A stretch of 25,609 nt of DNA from an uncultured Butyrivibrio sp. (GCA_910577605.1 CAJTON010000001.1:98837-124445), one strand, 5' to 3'; counted from the stretch's first letter, positions 7,146-15,024 are shown. Translations and numbers: made by a program. Notes: generated by a model from the sequence alone, not told the origin.

Positions 7146-9751
7146 ACGTATTAAATAAGGTTACGCGCAAAACGCTGACTAAGAATAAAGTACGCACTGC
7201 GGTCACAATAGTGGGAATCATGCTGTCGGCGGCCATGTTTATGGCGGTCATGACAAGCGTCACGAGCGTGCAGGGCTATATAATCGACGCGGCGAAGGCG
7301 ACGGAGGGCTCTTATTACGCGTGGACTATTGTCGACTCGGCGGAGGAAAGGGACAAAATAGTCGGAGACTCCGAGGTAAAGGACAGCGTTGTTTTACAGA
7401 ACCAGGGCTACGCCGAGATAGGCAGCCATAATGAATACAAGCCGTATCTTTTTATAGGCGGCATAAAAGAAAACTATTCCGATCTGGCGAGCATTAACAT
7501 AACAGAAGGGCGTATGGCGCAGAACGGCGGCGAGATCATGCTGCCGAAGCATCTTCGCGATAACGGGGGCGTGAAATATTCGATCGGCGATAAAATAACG
7601 ATCAACGTCGGATTGCGAGTACGGGACGGTCAGGCACTCACGCAGGCGGACGGATATTATATGGAGGATACCGATGAGGACGGAGTTGCTTCACCTGCGG
7701 AAACGCTGACAGATTTGCAGGAGCGCACCTATACGGTAGTGGGCTTTTATTCAAGACCGGGATGGGAGCCTTATGTCGCTCCGGGTTATACGGCGCTTAC
7801 CGTGTATGACGGGGAGCGTGAGGACTGCGGCTATCAGGTCTTTTATCAGACGGAGAAAATGAGGAGTATCACATCGTTTGTGAATAAGCTCGATCCGCAT
7901 ACGGAGCGTTCAAGTCTGAACAAGGAATATCTCAGGGCAAACGGAGTCGGCTTTGGCAGCGGCATAAATTCGATGCTGTATACGATGGCGGCGATCCTTT
8001 CGGCGATAATCATGTTCGGCTCTATCTCGCTTATTTACAACGCGTTCGCTATATCGGTGAGTGAGAGAACAAGGCAGTTCGGAATACTCAAATCCATCGG
8101 AGCCACGAAAAAACAGATGAAGCGCAGCGTTATGTATGAGAGCATGGTGCTTGCGGTAATAGGAATACCTCTCGGAATACTGGCGGGAATACTCGGAATG
8201 TTCATAACCTTTAAGGCGATAGGCGGCCTTTTTGATATGATGCTTTTTGCTGACTCGAACGTTAAATTCTCCATTCATGTAAAATGGTGGGCTGTCGCGG
8301 TTTCGTCTGTCATCTGTCTTATAACCGTGCTTATTTCGGCGCATATCCCCGCAAAAAGAGCCGCAATAAGACCGGCTATCGAGGCGATCAAGCAGAGCCA
8401 GGATATAAGCGTAAAGGGCAGAAGCGTCAGGACTTGGGGAACCACCTATAAGCTTTTTAAATTCGAGGGAATGCTTGCAAGCAAGAATTTCAAGCGCAAC
8501 AAAAAAAGATACCGTGCGACGGTAATATCGCTGTTCCTCAGCATTGTGCTTTTTATCTCCGCTTCGGGCTTCTGCGGCTATATGAGCAGGGGAGTGAGCG
8601 CGGCTGCAAGCCAGTATAATTATGATATATACAGCAGATACAGATTCAATGTCGATGCCAATGGACTTTCCTTTGAACAGGCAAGGAATATTTTTATGAA
8701 CGCTAAAAATGTTACCGAAACTCTTTACATCTATAACAATCAGCATGATACGGTAATGCTTGACGAAAATATTGTTCCGGAGGACAGCTGGAAAATACTT
8801 AAAGACCAGTCGGAGGACGATGAGTACGAGATGACGGTGCAGTATATATTCGTGGAGGACGCAAAGTATTTGGAATACCTTGAGGAAAACGGTCTTGACG
8901 CCGCAAGATTAACGGACACGGAGAATCCGCTTGCCGTCGTTTACTGCAAGGCATCATTGTATAACGGAAGTAAATTTTACCCGGTAGACTTGCTTAAGGA
9001 GTCGGTCAGGACCATTGACGTTTTAAATTATGTATACAACGAGGAGAAGGGGAAAAGCGAAGCCGTAAAGGTTCCGACAGAGATTGGAGCGTATGTTGAC
9101 AAGGTGCCGATGGGTGTGGACGAGAACAACTACGGCATATATGTCATGCTTATGTATCCTTACAGCGCTATAAAAGCGGTTTTGGGAGAGGACTATACGA
9201 TACCTGATACGACCTTTTATATGAGATCAGACAATCCGACAGAGAGCTATGACAGTATCATCGAAAGCTTTGAGGAGGCTGAAGTAACCGGAATGAGCGT
9301 GTACAACAGGGCTGACGAGGAGAAGGTCACACGCGCGATGATAACGATAATTAAAGTATTTTCGTACGGATTTATCGTGCTGATCTCGCTCATATCACTC
9401 GCGAACGTGTTCAACACCATTTCCACCAACGTGGGATTAAGGCGCAGGGAGTTCGCGATGCTCAAGTCCGTCGGAATGACCAAGAAGGGCTTTAACCGGA
9501 TGATGAACTATGAGTGCCTGCTGTACGGCATAAAGGGTACGGTATTCGGTCTGCCCGTGGCGATATTCCTTAACTGGCTTATGAGCCGCTCGATGAATAT
9601 GGGAATCGAAATGGGATTTATGATGCCGTGGAGCAGCATTGCGATAGCTGTCGGAAGCGTATTTCTGGTGGTATTCGCGACAATGATCTATTCGATGAGC
9701 AAAATAAGACACGACAATACGGTCGAAACGCTCAGGAGAGAAACAGCCTGA
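7142..9751 (+). CDS. FtsX/MacB-type ABC transporter permease, duplicated 8-helix form
   Basis: Permease of 869 residues. The pattern is one membrane helix (about 19-40), an extracytoplasmic domain (about 45-275) and three helices (about 280-300, 335-357, 385-402), then the same again: a helix (about 463-482), a second extracytoplasmic domain (about 490-735) and three helices to the end. Both FtsX repeats carry the conserved cytoplasmic motif: ERTRQFGILKSIGATKKQ in the first and RRREFAMLKSVGMTKKG in the second. BceB permeases usually have ten helices and one large loop, so this is closer to the duplicated FtsX-like permeases common in Clostridia. It is translationally coupled to the ATPase and followed by a strong terminator. 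The substrate is unknown; with wall amidases and a short-loop kinase nearby, hydrolase control or envelope-stress sensing is plausible. Confidence 0.92.
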   Translation: MNVLNKVTRKTLTKNKVRTAVTIVGIMLSAAMFMAVMTSVTSVQGYIIDAAKATEGSYYAWTIVDSAEERDKIVGDSEVKDSVVLQNQGYAEIGSHNEYKPYLFIGGIKENYSDLASINITEGRMAQNGGEIMLPKHLRDNGGVKYSIGDKITINVGLRVRDGQALTQADGYYMEDTDEDGVASPAETLTDLQERTYTVVGFYSRPGWEPYVAPGYTALTVYDGEREDCGYQVFYQTEKMRSITSFVNKLDPHTERSSLNKEYLRANGVGFGSGINSMLYTMAAILSAIIMFGSISLIYNAFAISVSERTRQFGILKSIGATKKQMKRSVMYESMVLAVIGIPLGILAGILGMFITFKAIGGLFDMMLFADSNVKFSIHVKWWAVAVSSVICLITVLISAHIPAKRAAIRPAIEAIKQSQDISVKGRSVRTWGTTYKLFKFEGMLASKNFKRNKKRYRATVISLFLSIVLFISASGFCGYMSRGVSAAASQYNYDIYSRYRFNVDANGLSFEQARNIFMNAKNVTETLYIYNNQHDTVMLDENIVPEDSWKILKDQSEDDEYEMTVQYIFVEDAKYLEYLEENGLDAARLTDTENPLAVVYCKASLYNGSKFYPVDLLKESVRTIDVLNYVYNEEKGKSEAVKVPTEIGAYVDKVPMGVDENNYGIYVMLMYPYSAIKAVLGEDYTIPDTTFYMRSDNPTESYDSIIESFEEAEVTGMSVYNRADEEKVTRAMITIIKVFSYGFIVLISLISLANVFNTISTNVGLRRREFAMLKSVGMTKKGFNRMMNYECLLYGIKGTVFGLPVAIFLNWLMSRSMNMGIEMGFMMPWSSIAIAVGSVFLVVFATMIYSMSKIRHDNTVETLRRETA

Positions 9752-9782
9752 CGCGGTTTGACGGGGAGTATGATCGGTATAA

Positions 9783-9814
9783 AAAAGGAGCCGCTGGGGG
9801 AAGCGGCTCCTTTT
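9783..9814. terminator. Bidirectional intrinsic terminator between the ABC permease and typA
   Basis: A perfect 13-bp inverted repeat, AAAAGGAGCCGCT (9783-9795) and AGCGGCTCCTTTT (9802-9814), encloses a six-base loop. The A-run and T-run give each strand its own U tract, so it can end both the + operon and the convergent typA gene, whose stop is at 9833. Confidence 0.9.
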
Positions 9815-9832
9815 ATTGTATGACCGTTATAA

Positions 9833-11662
9833 TCAACCGTTTTTCTTGGCGCGGTATCTTGCCGTCGAATCCAGTATTTTTTTACGGATACGGAGATTTT
9901 TTGGGGTTACCTCCAAAAGCTCGTCCGTGTCTATGAACTCAAGCGACTGCTCGAGGCTTAAGATTCGCGGCGGAACAAGTCTGAGCGCGTCGTCGGCGCT
10001 TGAGGAACGGGTGTTGGTGAGATGCTTTGTTTTGCACACGTTGACCTCTATATCCTCGGCGCGTCCGGTCTGTCCGACGATCATGCCGCCGTAGACCTTT
10101 TCGCCCGGTCCGATAAAGAGAGTCCCGCGTTCCTGCGCGTTGAAAAGACCGTAGGTTATCGCCTCGCCGTTTTCAAAGGCGATGAGGGAGCCTTGCTTGC
10201 GGTACTGAATGTCGCCCTTGTAGGGAGCGTAGCCGTCAAAAATCGTGTTGATAACGCCGCTTCCTCTTGTGTCGGTAAGAAATTCGTTTGTGTATCCGAT
10301 AAGCCCTCTTGAGGGGATAGAAAATTCAAGTCTTGTCGCGCCTCCGTTTATAGGAGCCATTCCCGCAAGCTCGCCCTTGCGCATGCTGAGCTTCTGGATA
10401 ACGGTTCCGGCGCATTCTTCGGGAACGTCTATATAAGCCGCCTCCATGGGTTCAAGCCTGTGACCGCGCTCGTCGTAATGATAGATGACCTCAGCCTTGC
10501 TTACCGCGAATTCATAGCCCTCGCGGCGCATATTTTCTATAAGGACGGAAAGATGAAGCTCGCCGCGTCCCGATACCTTGAAGCAGTCGGTGTTATCGGT
10601 TTCCTCAACGCGAAGGCTGACATCGGTGTTAAGCTCGCGCATAAGACGCTCGCGCAGATGACGCGAGGTGACGAATTTTCCCTCCTGTCCGGCTAACGGG
10701 GAGTCGTTCACCATGAAATTCATGGAGATAGTCGGCTCGGAGATCTTCTGGAAGGGAATGGCGTCGGGAGCATCGACGGAGCATATGGTGTCGCCTATCT
10801 TTATGTCGTTTATGCCCGATATGGCTACGATCGAGCCGATGCCCGCCTCGTTCACTTCGACCTTGTTCAGTCCTTCAAACTCGTAAAGCTTGGTGACCTT
10901 GACGCGTTCGCGCCTGTCCGAGTCGTGATGGTTTACGATCATAACCTCCTGATTGATTTTAATAACGCCGTTGTCGACCTTGCCCACGCCGATGCGTCCG
11001 ACATAATCGTTGTAGTCGATCGTGCTTATAAGCACCTGAAGAGGCGCTTCCGGATCGCCATTCGGAGCGGGAATGCTTTTGATGACAGTCTCAAAAAGAG
11101 GCTCCATGCTGTCGGACGGCGTGTCCATGTCATATTTTGCGTATCCATCCCTTGCCGAAGCGAAGACGAAGGGGCAGTCAAGCTGTTTGTCGTTAGCGTC
11201 CAGGTCGAGTAAAAGCTCAAGCACCTCGTCAACGACCTCGTCCGGTCTTGCCTCTGGGCGGTCTATTTTGTTTACGCATACTATTAAATCGAGATTTAAT
11301 TCAAGAGCCTTCTGGAGTACGAATTTGGTCTGAGGCATAACGCCCTCGTAAGCGTCTACCACGAGTATAACTCCGTTTACCATTTTGAGCACGCGCTCGA
11401 CCTCTCCGCCGAAATCGGCGTGACCGGGCGTGTCGATAATGTTTATTTTGGTATCCTTGTAGTGTACCGCCGTGTTTTTGGAAAGAATCGTAATTCCTCT
11501 TTCGCGCTCTATGTCGTTTGAATCCATGACACGCTCCGCAACCTCCTGATTGGCACGGAAGGTGCCGCTTTGCTTTAGAAGCTCGTCCACTAACGTCGTC
11601 TTTCCGTGATCGACATGGGCTATAATGGCGATATTTCTTATATCATCACGATTGGTAATCAT
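9833..11662 (-). CDS. typA: Ribosome-associated GTPase TypA/BipA
   Basis: Translational GTPase of the EF-G family that binds the ribosome and helps assembly and growth under stress or cold. From the chosen start it is 609 residues, the usual length. G1 is AHVDHGKT (15-22), switch I contains RERGITI, G3 is DTPGHADF and G4 is NKID. The EF-G-like domains and the TypA C-terminal domain follow and end in a basic KNG tail. The frame is open 36 codons further upstream, but the ATG at 11662 starts the conserved protein and is preceded by GGGGAGG (complement of CCTCCCC just upstream), so it is preferred. It is monocistronic, divergent from the SSB-like gene and convergent with the ABC operon. Confidence 0.97.
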   Translation of the reverse strand: MITNRDDIRNIAIIAHVDHGKTTLVDELLKQSGTFRANQEVAERVMDSNDIERERGITILSKNTAVHYKDTKINIIDTPGHADFGGEVERVLKMVNGVILVVDAYEGVMPQTKFVLQKALELNLDLIVCVNKIDRPEARPDEVVDEVLELLLDLDANDKQLDCPFVFASARDGYAKYDMDTPSDSMEPLFETVIKSIPAPNGDPEAPLQVLISTIDYNDYVGRIGVGKVDNGVIKINQEVMIVNHHDSDRRERVKVTKLYEFEGLNKVEVNEAGIGSIVAISGINDIKIGDTICSVDAPDAIPFQKISEPTISMNFMVNDSPLAGQEGKFVTSRHLRERLMRELNTDVSLRVEETDNTDCFKVSGRGELHLSVLIENMRREGYEFAVSKAEVIYHYDERGHRLEPMEAAYIDVPEECAGTVIQKLSMRKGELAGMAPINGGATRLEFSIPSRGLIGYTNEFLTDTRGSGVINTIFDGYAPYKGDIQYRKQGSLIAFENGEAITYGLFNAQERGTLFIGPGEKVYGGMIVGQTGRAEDIEVNVCKTKHLTNTRSSSADDALRLVPPRILSLEQSLEFIDTDELLEVTPKNLRIRKKILDSTARYRAKKNG

Positions 11663-11731
11663 ATATACCTCCCCAAAATGTGACTTTTCGTTGTTTTTTA
11701 CTACATAAATAAAGTAGGGCGAAAGCCAAAA

Positions 11732-11749
11732 GACTGCCTTTGCGCAGTC
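11732..11749 (-). other. Hairpin at the predicted 5' end of the typA transcript
   Basis: GACTGC (11732-11737) and GCAGTC (11744-11749) form a 6-bp stem, followed on the - strand by TTTT. It would begin about five bases after the predicted start of the typA message. That is too early for ordinary termination, so it may instead be a 5' stabilising hairpin. Confidence 0.4.
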
Positions 11750-11760
11750 AATTAATAAAC

Positions 11761-11788
11761 ATTTTATCACATATTTTGTAATTTACAA
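11761..11788 (-). promoter_or_regulatory. typA promoter with palindromic operator candidate
   Basis: On the - strand, TTGTAA (11783-11788) and an extended -10 TGATAAAAT (11761-11769) are separated by 16 bases, a good sigma-A match. A perfect 13-bp palindrome, TTGTAA-T-TTACAA (11776-11788), covers the -35 box and reaches into the spacer, a position where a bound repressor would block transcription. No regulator is identifiable in the window. Confidence 0.55.
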
Positions 11789-11907
11789 TAATTTTTTGTT
11801 CTAAAAGTGCGGGTATGTGCATATTATGTAATGATAAAGTTATCAAGCAACGATTGGCGCGGCATTCGCGTGCGCCGGCAGGTAAAGAAAAAGGGAGGAA
11901 CATAAGA

Positions 11908-12537
11908 ATGGTTGATAAGGTTATTGAAAACAACAAGGTTACTATTATCGGGGAGGTCGTGTCTGAATTTGAATTCAGCCACGAGGTGTACGGCGAGGGC
12001 TTTTACACGGTAAATATCTCGGTGAGCAGGCTCAGCAACAGCGTGGACGTGATTCCGCTTATGGTGTCGGAAAGACTGGTGGACGTTACGGAGGATCTAA
12101 GGGGAACGATCATCGAAGCCTCAGGGCAGTTCCGGTCCTACAACAGACATGAGGAGACCAAAAACAGGCTTGTGCTGTCTATTTTTGTGCGGGAGCTGGA
12201 ATTCCCGGATTCGTATGACGAAGAAGTCAGCACGAACCAGATTTTCCTTGACGGCTATATATGCAAGCCGCCCATATACCGCAAGACCCCGCTAGGCAGG
12301 GAGATCGCGGACATTCTTATCGCGGTGAACCGTCCGTACGGGAAATCGGATTACATACCCTGCATAGCGTGGGGGCGCAACGCCCGCTATGCCGCAGGCT
12401 TTGAGATCGGCGGACACATTCAGGTGTACGGCAGGATCCAGAGCAGGGAGTACACCAAAAGAATAAACGAGGAGGAATGTGAGAAACGCGTTGCTTACGA
12501 GGTATCAGTGAGCAAAATAGAATTTTTGGAAGAATAA
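11908..12537 (+). CDS. SSB-family protein with two OB-type halves
   Basis: Protein of 209 residues from the ATG at 11908, preceded by GGGAGG (11893-11898); the frame is open 31 codons further back but without a comparable ribosome site. The second half (about 112-205) has clear SSB-like features: an N-terminal strand (NQIFLDGYICKPPIYRKTPLG), a central IPCIAWGRNA strand where SSB has its conserved W(G/N) motif, and GGHIQVYGRIQSREY. The first half (about 6-95) repeats the pattern more weakly (VTIIGEVVSEFEFSHEVYG, then DLRGTIIEASGQFRSYN). There is no Gly-rich tail or acidic DDDIPF-like tip; it ends in KIEFLEE. It is therefore not the housekeeping SSB. Single-strand DNA binding is likely but the role is unknown. 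Confidence 0.8.
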   Translation: MVDKVIENNKVTIIGEVVSEFEFSHEVYGEGFYTVNISVSRLSNSVDVIPLMVSERLVDVTEDLRGTIIEASGQFRSYNRHEETKNRLVLSIFVRELEFPDSYDEEVSTNQIFLDGYICKPPIYRKTPLGREIADILIAVNRPYGKSDYIPCIAWGRNARYAAGFEIGGHIQVYGRIQSREYTKRINEEECEKRVAYEVSVSKIEFLEE

Positions 12538-12550
12538 GGTCTGAATTGCC

Positions 12551-12586
12551 GCCCCGGTTTGCCGCGTAAGCAAATCGGGGCTTTTA
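12551..12586 (+). terminator. Intrinsic terminator of the SSB-like gene
   Basis: GCCCCGGTTTGC (12551-12562) pairs with GCAAATCGGGGC (12570-12581) through one G-U wobble, with a 7-base loop and a short CTTTTA tail. It starts 14 bases after the SSB-like stop and separates that gene from the dap promoter. Confidence 0.85.
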
Positions 12587-12590
12587 GCGG

Positions 12591-12619
12591 TTGACATTTG
12601 TACTGCGCGGTGTTAAACT
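12591..12619 (+). promoter_or_regulatory. Sigma-A promoter of the dapA-dapB operon
   Basis: TTGACA (12591-12596), a 17-base spacer and TAAACT (12614-12619), with an upstream TG giving an extended -10. Transcription should start near 12626, leaving a leader of about 270 bases that contains the lysine riboswitch. Confidence 0.85.
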
Positions 12620-12631
12620 GATTCCATACAA

Positions 12632-12800
12632 TTAAAGTAGAGGTTGCGCCGTTAATAAGTAGACCGCGGGATGCGTCAGGGGCAGAGGAACGCGGAGGAA
12701 AGGGAAGGGCGCCGAAGCCGCATTATCCCTGAGATTCTGCGCGCTGGGAGTATGATCAATAATCATGCTACTGTCATCGCGGGATGGGGAGCTACTGAAG
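12632..12800 (+). promoter_or_regulatory. Lysine riboswitch (L box) aptamer
   Basis: The leader matches the conserved L-box elements in order: TAGAGG (12638-12643) with the following GCGCC, AAGTAGA, GGAGGAAAGG, GCGCCGAAG (12709-12717), GCTGGGAGT (12743-12751), a 7-bp arm (12750-12756 with 12762-12768), CTGTCA (12771-12776) and GGGGAGCTACT. The closing helix P1 is AGTAG (12636-12640) with CTACT (12792-12796). Location directly before dapA fits lysine feedback. Together with the SSB terminator, promoter and downstream hairpin it fills the 356-base gap at 12538-12893; I see no gene there. Confidence 0.93.
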
Positions 12801-12825
12801 TATTATTCGATAGAAGAGTATGTTT

Positions 12826-12852
12826 GGGGCTGACGTCTTGTCGGTTCTTTTT
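12826..12852 (+). terminator. Regulatory terminator hairpin of the lysine riboswitch
   Basis: GGGGCTGAC (12826-12834) pairs with GTCGGTTCT (12840-12848) over nine pairs, four of them G-U, with a GTCTT loop and a tail of U residues to 12852. It lies about 25 bases after P1 and before the dapA ribosome site, as expected for lysine-induced attenuation. I could not resolve a convincing antiterminator, and the wobble-rich stem is weak. Confidence 0.6.
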
Positions 12853-12893
12853 GTATGAAAAAATAACATATACATATAAACGGGAGGATGGCT

Positions 12894-13781
12894 ATGGCAT
12901 TATTTACGGGCGCGGGCGTGGCGCTTATCACACCGATGAAGGAAGACGGAAGCGTCAATTATGAAAAGCTTGCCGAAATTATCGATTTTCAGATCGACAA
13001 CGGGACGGACAGCATCATTATATGCGGTACGACCGGGGAGGCGGCGACGCTTACCGTCGAGGAGCATATAGAAGTTATAAGATTCTGCTGCGAGCAGGTG
13101 AAGGGAAGGATACCTGTGGTTGCGGGAACCGGCTCAAACTGTACGCAGAGCGCGATAACTCTTTCAAGGGAAGCCGAGAATGCCGGAGCGGACGGTCTTC
13201 TTTGTGTGACCCCGTACTATAACAAGGCTACGCAGACGGGACTTGAGGCTCATTTCAAAAAGATCGCCGATTCAGTCAGGATCCCCATAATTCTCTATAA
13301 TGTGCCGAGCAGGACGGGCTGTAATATCAAAGCAGGAACCGCCGCGCGCATATTCGCGGCTTCGGATAATGTTGTGGGAATCAAGGAAGCGACTGGAGAT
13401 ATGTCGCAGGTGGCTTCGCTTATGAACCTCACGGACGGAAAGATAGACCTTTATTCCGGAAATGACGACCAGATAGTTCCCATTATGTCATTGGGCGGCA
13501 AGGGCGTTATCTCGGTATTTTCCAATGTCGCTCCGAGACAGGCGCATGAGATACCGACGGATTTTCTTGAGGGAAGGACGGCGGACGCGCTCGCCAAGCA
13601 GATGAAGGCTCTGCCGCTTATGAACGCGCTTTTTTGCGAGGTAAATCCTATTCCGGTAAAGCACGCCATGAACCTTATGGGCATGGAAGTAGGACCTTTA
13701 AGGATGCCGCTTTCGCCGATGGAGCCTGAGAATCTTGAAAGACTACGCGCCGAAATGGTCAATTACGGTCTTATTAAATAA
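12894..13781 (+). CDS. dapA: 4-hydroxy-tetrahydrodipicolinate synthase
   Basis: First committed step of diaminopimelate/lysine synthesis: condenses pyruvate with aspartate semialdehyde in the cytoplasm. The TIM-barrel protein has 295 residues. Lys164 (VGIKEATG) forms the pyruvate Schiff base, Tyr135 (LYNVPSRTG) is the catalytic tyrosine with Arg140 nearby, and GTTGEA is at 45-50. ATGs occur at 12888 and 12894. GGGAGG at 12882-12887 abuts the first with no spacing but sits six bases from the second, so 12894 is chosen. It is controlled by the upstream lysine riboswitch and lies 24 bases before dapB. Its product feeds both lysine and the meso-DAP of the wall. Confidence 0.97.
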   Translation: MALFTGAGVALITPMKEDGSVNYEKLAEIIDFQIDNGTDSIIICGTTGEAATLTVEEHIEVIRFCCEQVKGRIPVVAGTGSNCTQSAITLSREAENAGADGLLCVTPYYNKATQTGLEAHFKKIADSVRIPIILYNVPSRTGCNIKAGTAARIFAASDNVVGIKEATGDMSQVASLMNLTDGKIDLYSGNDDQIVPIMSLGGKGVISVFSNVAPRQAHEIPTDFLEGRTADALAKQMKALPLMNALFCEVNPIPVKHAMNLMGMEVGPLRMPLSPMEPENLERLRAEMVNYGLIK

Positions 13782-13805
13782 AAAATTTAAAATGAGGTAA
13801 AAATA

Positions 13806-14561
13806 ATGACAAAAATAATTATGCGCGGCTGCAACGGCAAAATGGGACGCGTTATCACGGAGATCGTAAGAAACGACGCGGACGCGCAGATCGTTGCGGG
13901 AATAGATATATTTGACGACGGACACAACGATTATCCGGTTTTTGAAAATTTTGCCAAATGTTCAGTGGACGCCGACGTTATAATTGATTTTGCGTCAACA
14001 AATAATTTTGACGAATTTCTGGATTACTGCGAGGAAAAAGGAGTTCCCGCAGTTATATGCACAACGGGGCTTTCAAAGGAGCAGACGGACAGAATAAGTG
14101 ATGCGTCGCGCAAAACCGCGTTTCTGCGTTCTGCCAATATGTCTCTCGGAATCAATACTCTTTTTAAGGTGCTTAAAAATATTTCGCCGCTGCTTGCCGG
14201 AGCGGGATATGATATCGAGATAGTAGAAAAGCACCACAATCAGAAGCTTGACGCGCCGAGCGGGACCGCGCTTGCTCTTGCGGACGCGATAAACGAAAGT
14301 CTTGAGGAGGATTACGGTTATAAATTTGACAGGAGCAAGGACAGGGCGAAGCGCCCCAAGGATGAGATAGGAATCAGCGCTGTTCGCGGAGGTACTATCG
14401 TGGGAGAGCATGAGATAATTTTCGCCGGAGAGGACGAGGTCATAGAAATAAAGCATACCGCCTATTCCAAGAGGATTTTTGCCAAGGGAGCCGTGGAAGC
14501 CGCGAAATTCCTTGCCGGAAAGCCCACGGGACTTTATACCATGAAGGACGTGCTTGATTAA
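13806..14561 (+). CDS. dapB: 4-hydroxy-tetrahydrodipicolinate reductase
   Basis: Second enzyme of the pathway: reduces the DapA product with NAD(P)H. It is 251 residues, slightly shorter than the E. coli enzyme. The N-terminal nucleotide-binding loop is RGCNGKMG (7-14). The family signature EKHHNQKLDAPSGTA (about 141-155) holds the catalytic His143/His144 and Lys147. The second copy of the binding fold continues to IKHTAYSKRIFAKGAV near the C-terminus. It directly follows dapA with a GAGG ribosome site and should share its lysine-controlled transcript. No other pathway genes are adjacent. Confidence 0.97.
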   Translation: MTKIIMRGCNGKMGRVITEIVRNDADAQIVAGIDIFDDGHNDYPVFENFAKCSVDADVIIDFASTNNFDEFLDYCEEKGVPAVICTTGLSKEQTDRISDASRKTAFLRSANMSLGINTLFKVLKNISPLLAGAGYDIEIVEKHHNQKLDAPSGTALALADAINESLEEDYGYKFDRSKDRAKRPKDEIGISAVRGGTIVGEHEIIFAGEDEVIEIKHTAYSKRIFAKGAVEAAKFLAGKPTGLYTMKDVLD

Positions 14562-14596
14562 ATTTTGAATAAATTTTATTTTTCTGTGCACAATAT

Positions 14597-14617
14597 TACT
14601 GATTAAACAAATCAGTA
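14597..14617 (+). repeat. Inverted repeat directly before the lipoprotein ribosome site
   Basis: TACTGATT (14597-14604) and AATCAGTA (14610-14617) form an 8-bp perfect inverted repeat with a five-base AAACA loop. It touches the AAAGGAG ribosome site (14617-14623). It could be a translation-affecting hairpin or a dimeric protein site; AT-rich and without a U tail, it is not a good terminator. Confidence 0.55.
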
Positions 14618-14630
14618 AAGGAGCACAATC

Positions 14631-14921
14631 ATGAAAAGAATAAGAATATTATTATTATGCATGACCTTTGCGTTATGTACATTGTTTATTGCGGGGTGCG
14701 GAAATGACGACAGCAGCGGGAGCGGAACGTCAGCTAATAATGGACAGTCCACTTCAGCGGGCAATAACGGAACTTCCGGAAATGAAAACACAAGCAGGAA
14801 CAATGATTCGGACAGAAGCAGCTCGGATAAGGACAACGGAGGAATTCTTGACGATGTCGGAGACGAGTTGAAAACTATTGCCGACGATGCGGAATCAAAG
14901 CTTAACGATATGGTAGATTAA
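14631..14921 (+). CDS. Small Ser/Asn/Gly-rich lipoprotein of unknown function
   Basis: Protein of 96 residues. A basic start and hydrophobic stretch (about 5-20) lead to the lipobox IAGC, with the lipidated Cys at 23. From there to about residue 70 it is low-complexity Ser/Asn/Gly/Thr/Asp, probably an unstructured tether. The last 25 residues (ILDDVGDELKTIADDAESKL...) look like one acidic amphipathic helix. I do not recognise a family. The start has AAAGGAG at 14617-14623. It follows dapB by 69 bases, may be read from the dap transcript or from a promoter I could not identify, and ends at a strong terminator. The reading frame and lipobox are convincing; the function is not known. Confidence 0.8.
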   Translation: MKRIRILLLCMTFALCTLFIAGCGNDDSSGSGTSANNGQSTSAGNNGTSGNENTSRNNDSDRSSSDKDNGGILDDVGDELKTIADDAESKLNDMVD

Positions 14922-14930
14922 TAAGCCAGG

Positions 14931-14965
14931 CTGCTCACGGAGTATATCCGTGAGCAGTTTCCTTT
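14931..14965 (+). terminator. Intrinsic terminator after the lipoprotein
   Basis: A perfect 11-bp stem, CTGCTCACGGA (14931-14941) with TCCGTGAGCAG (14947-14957), a GTATA loop and a following TTTCCTTT tract. It ends the dapA-dapB-lipoprotein strand. Confidence 0.9.
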
Positions 14966-15024
14966 CTATGCGTACGGGCGCCCAAAGGAAGACGTCGGTT
15001 AAAGCTGACGGAAGTTTGGCGCGG

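Noticed and set aside
7910..8746. 278-codon - strand frame inside the ABC permease
   Set aside because: It is antisense to conserved FtsX repeats and has no recognisable domain or start site.
6462..9751. Calling the ABC pair BceAB outright
   Set aside because: The permease has a duplicated one-plus-three helix layout with two large outer domains, unlike the ten-helix, single-loop BceB.
11663..11770. 36-codon N-terminal extension of TypA
   Set aside because: The conserved protein begins at MITNRDD with a strong ribosome site; the extension would include the predicted transcript start and 5' hairpin.
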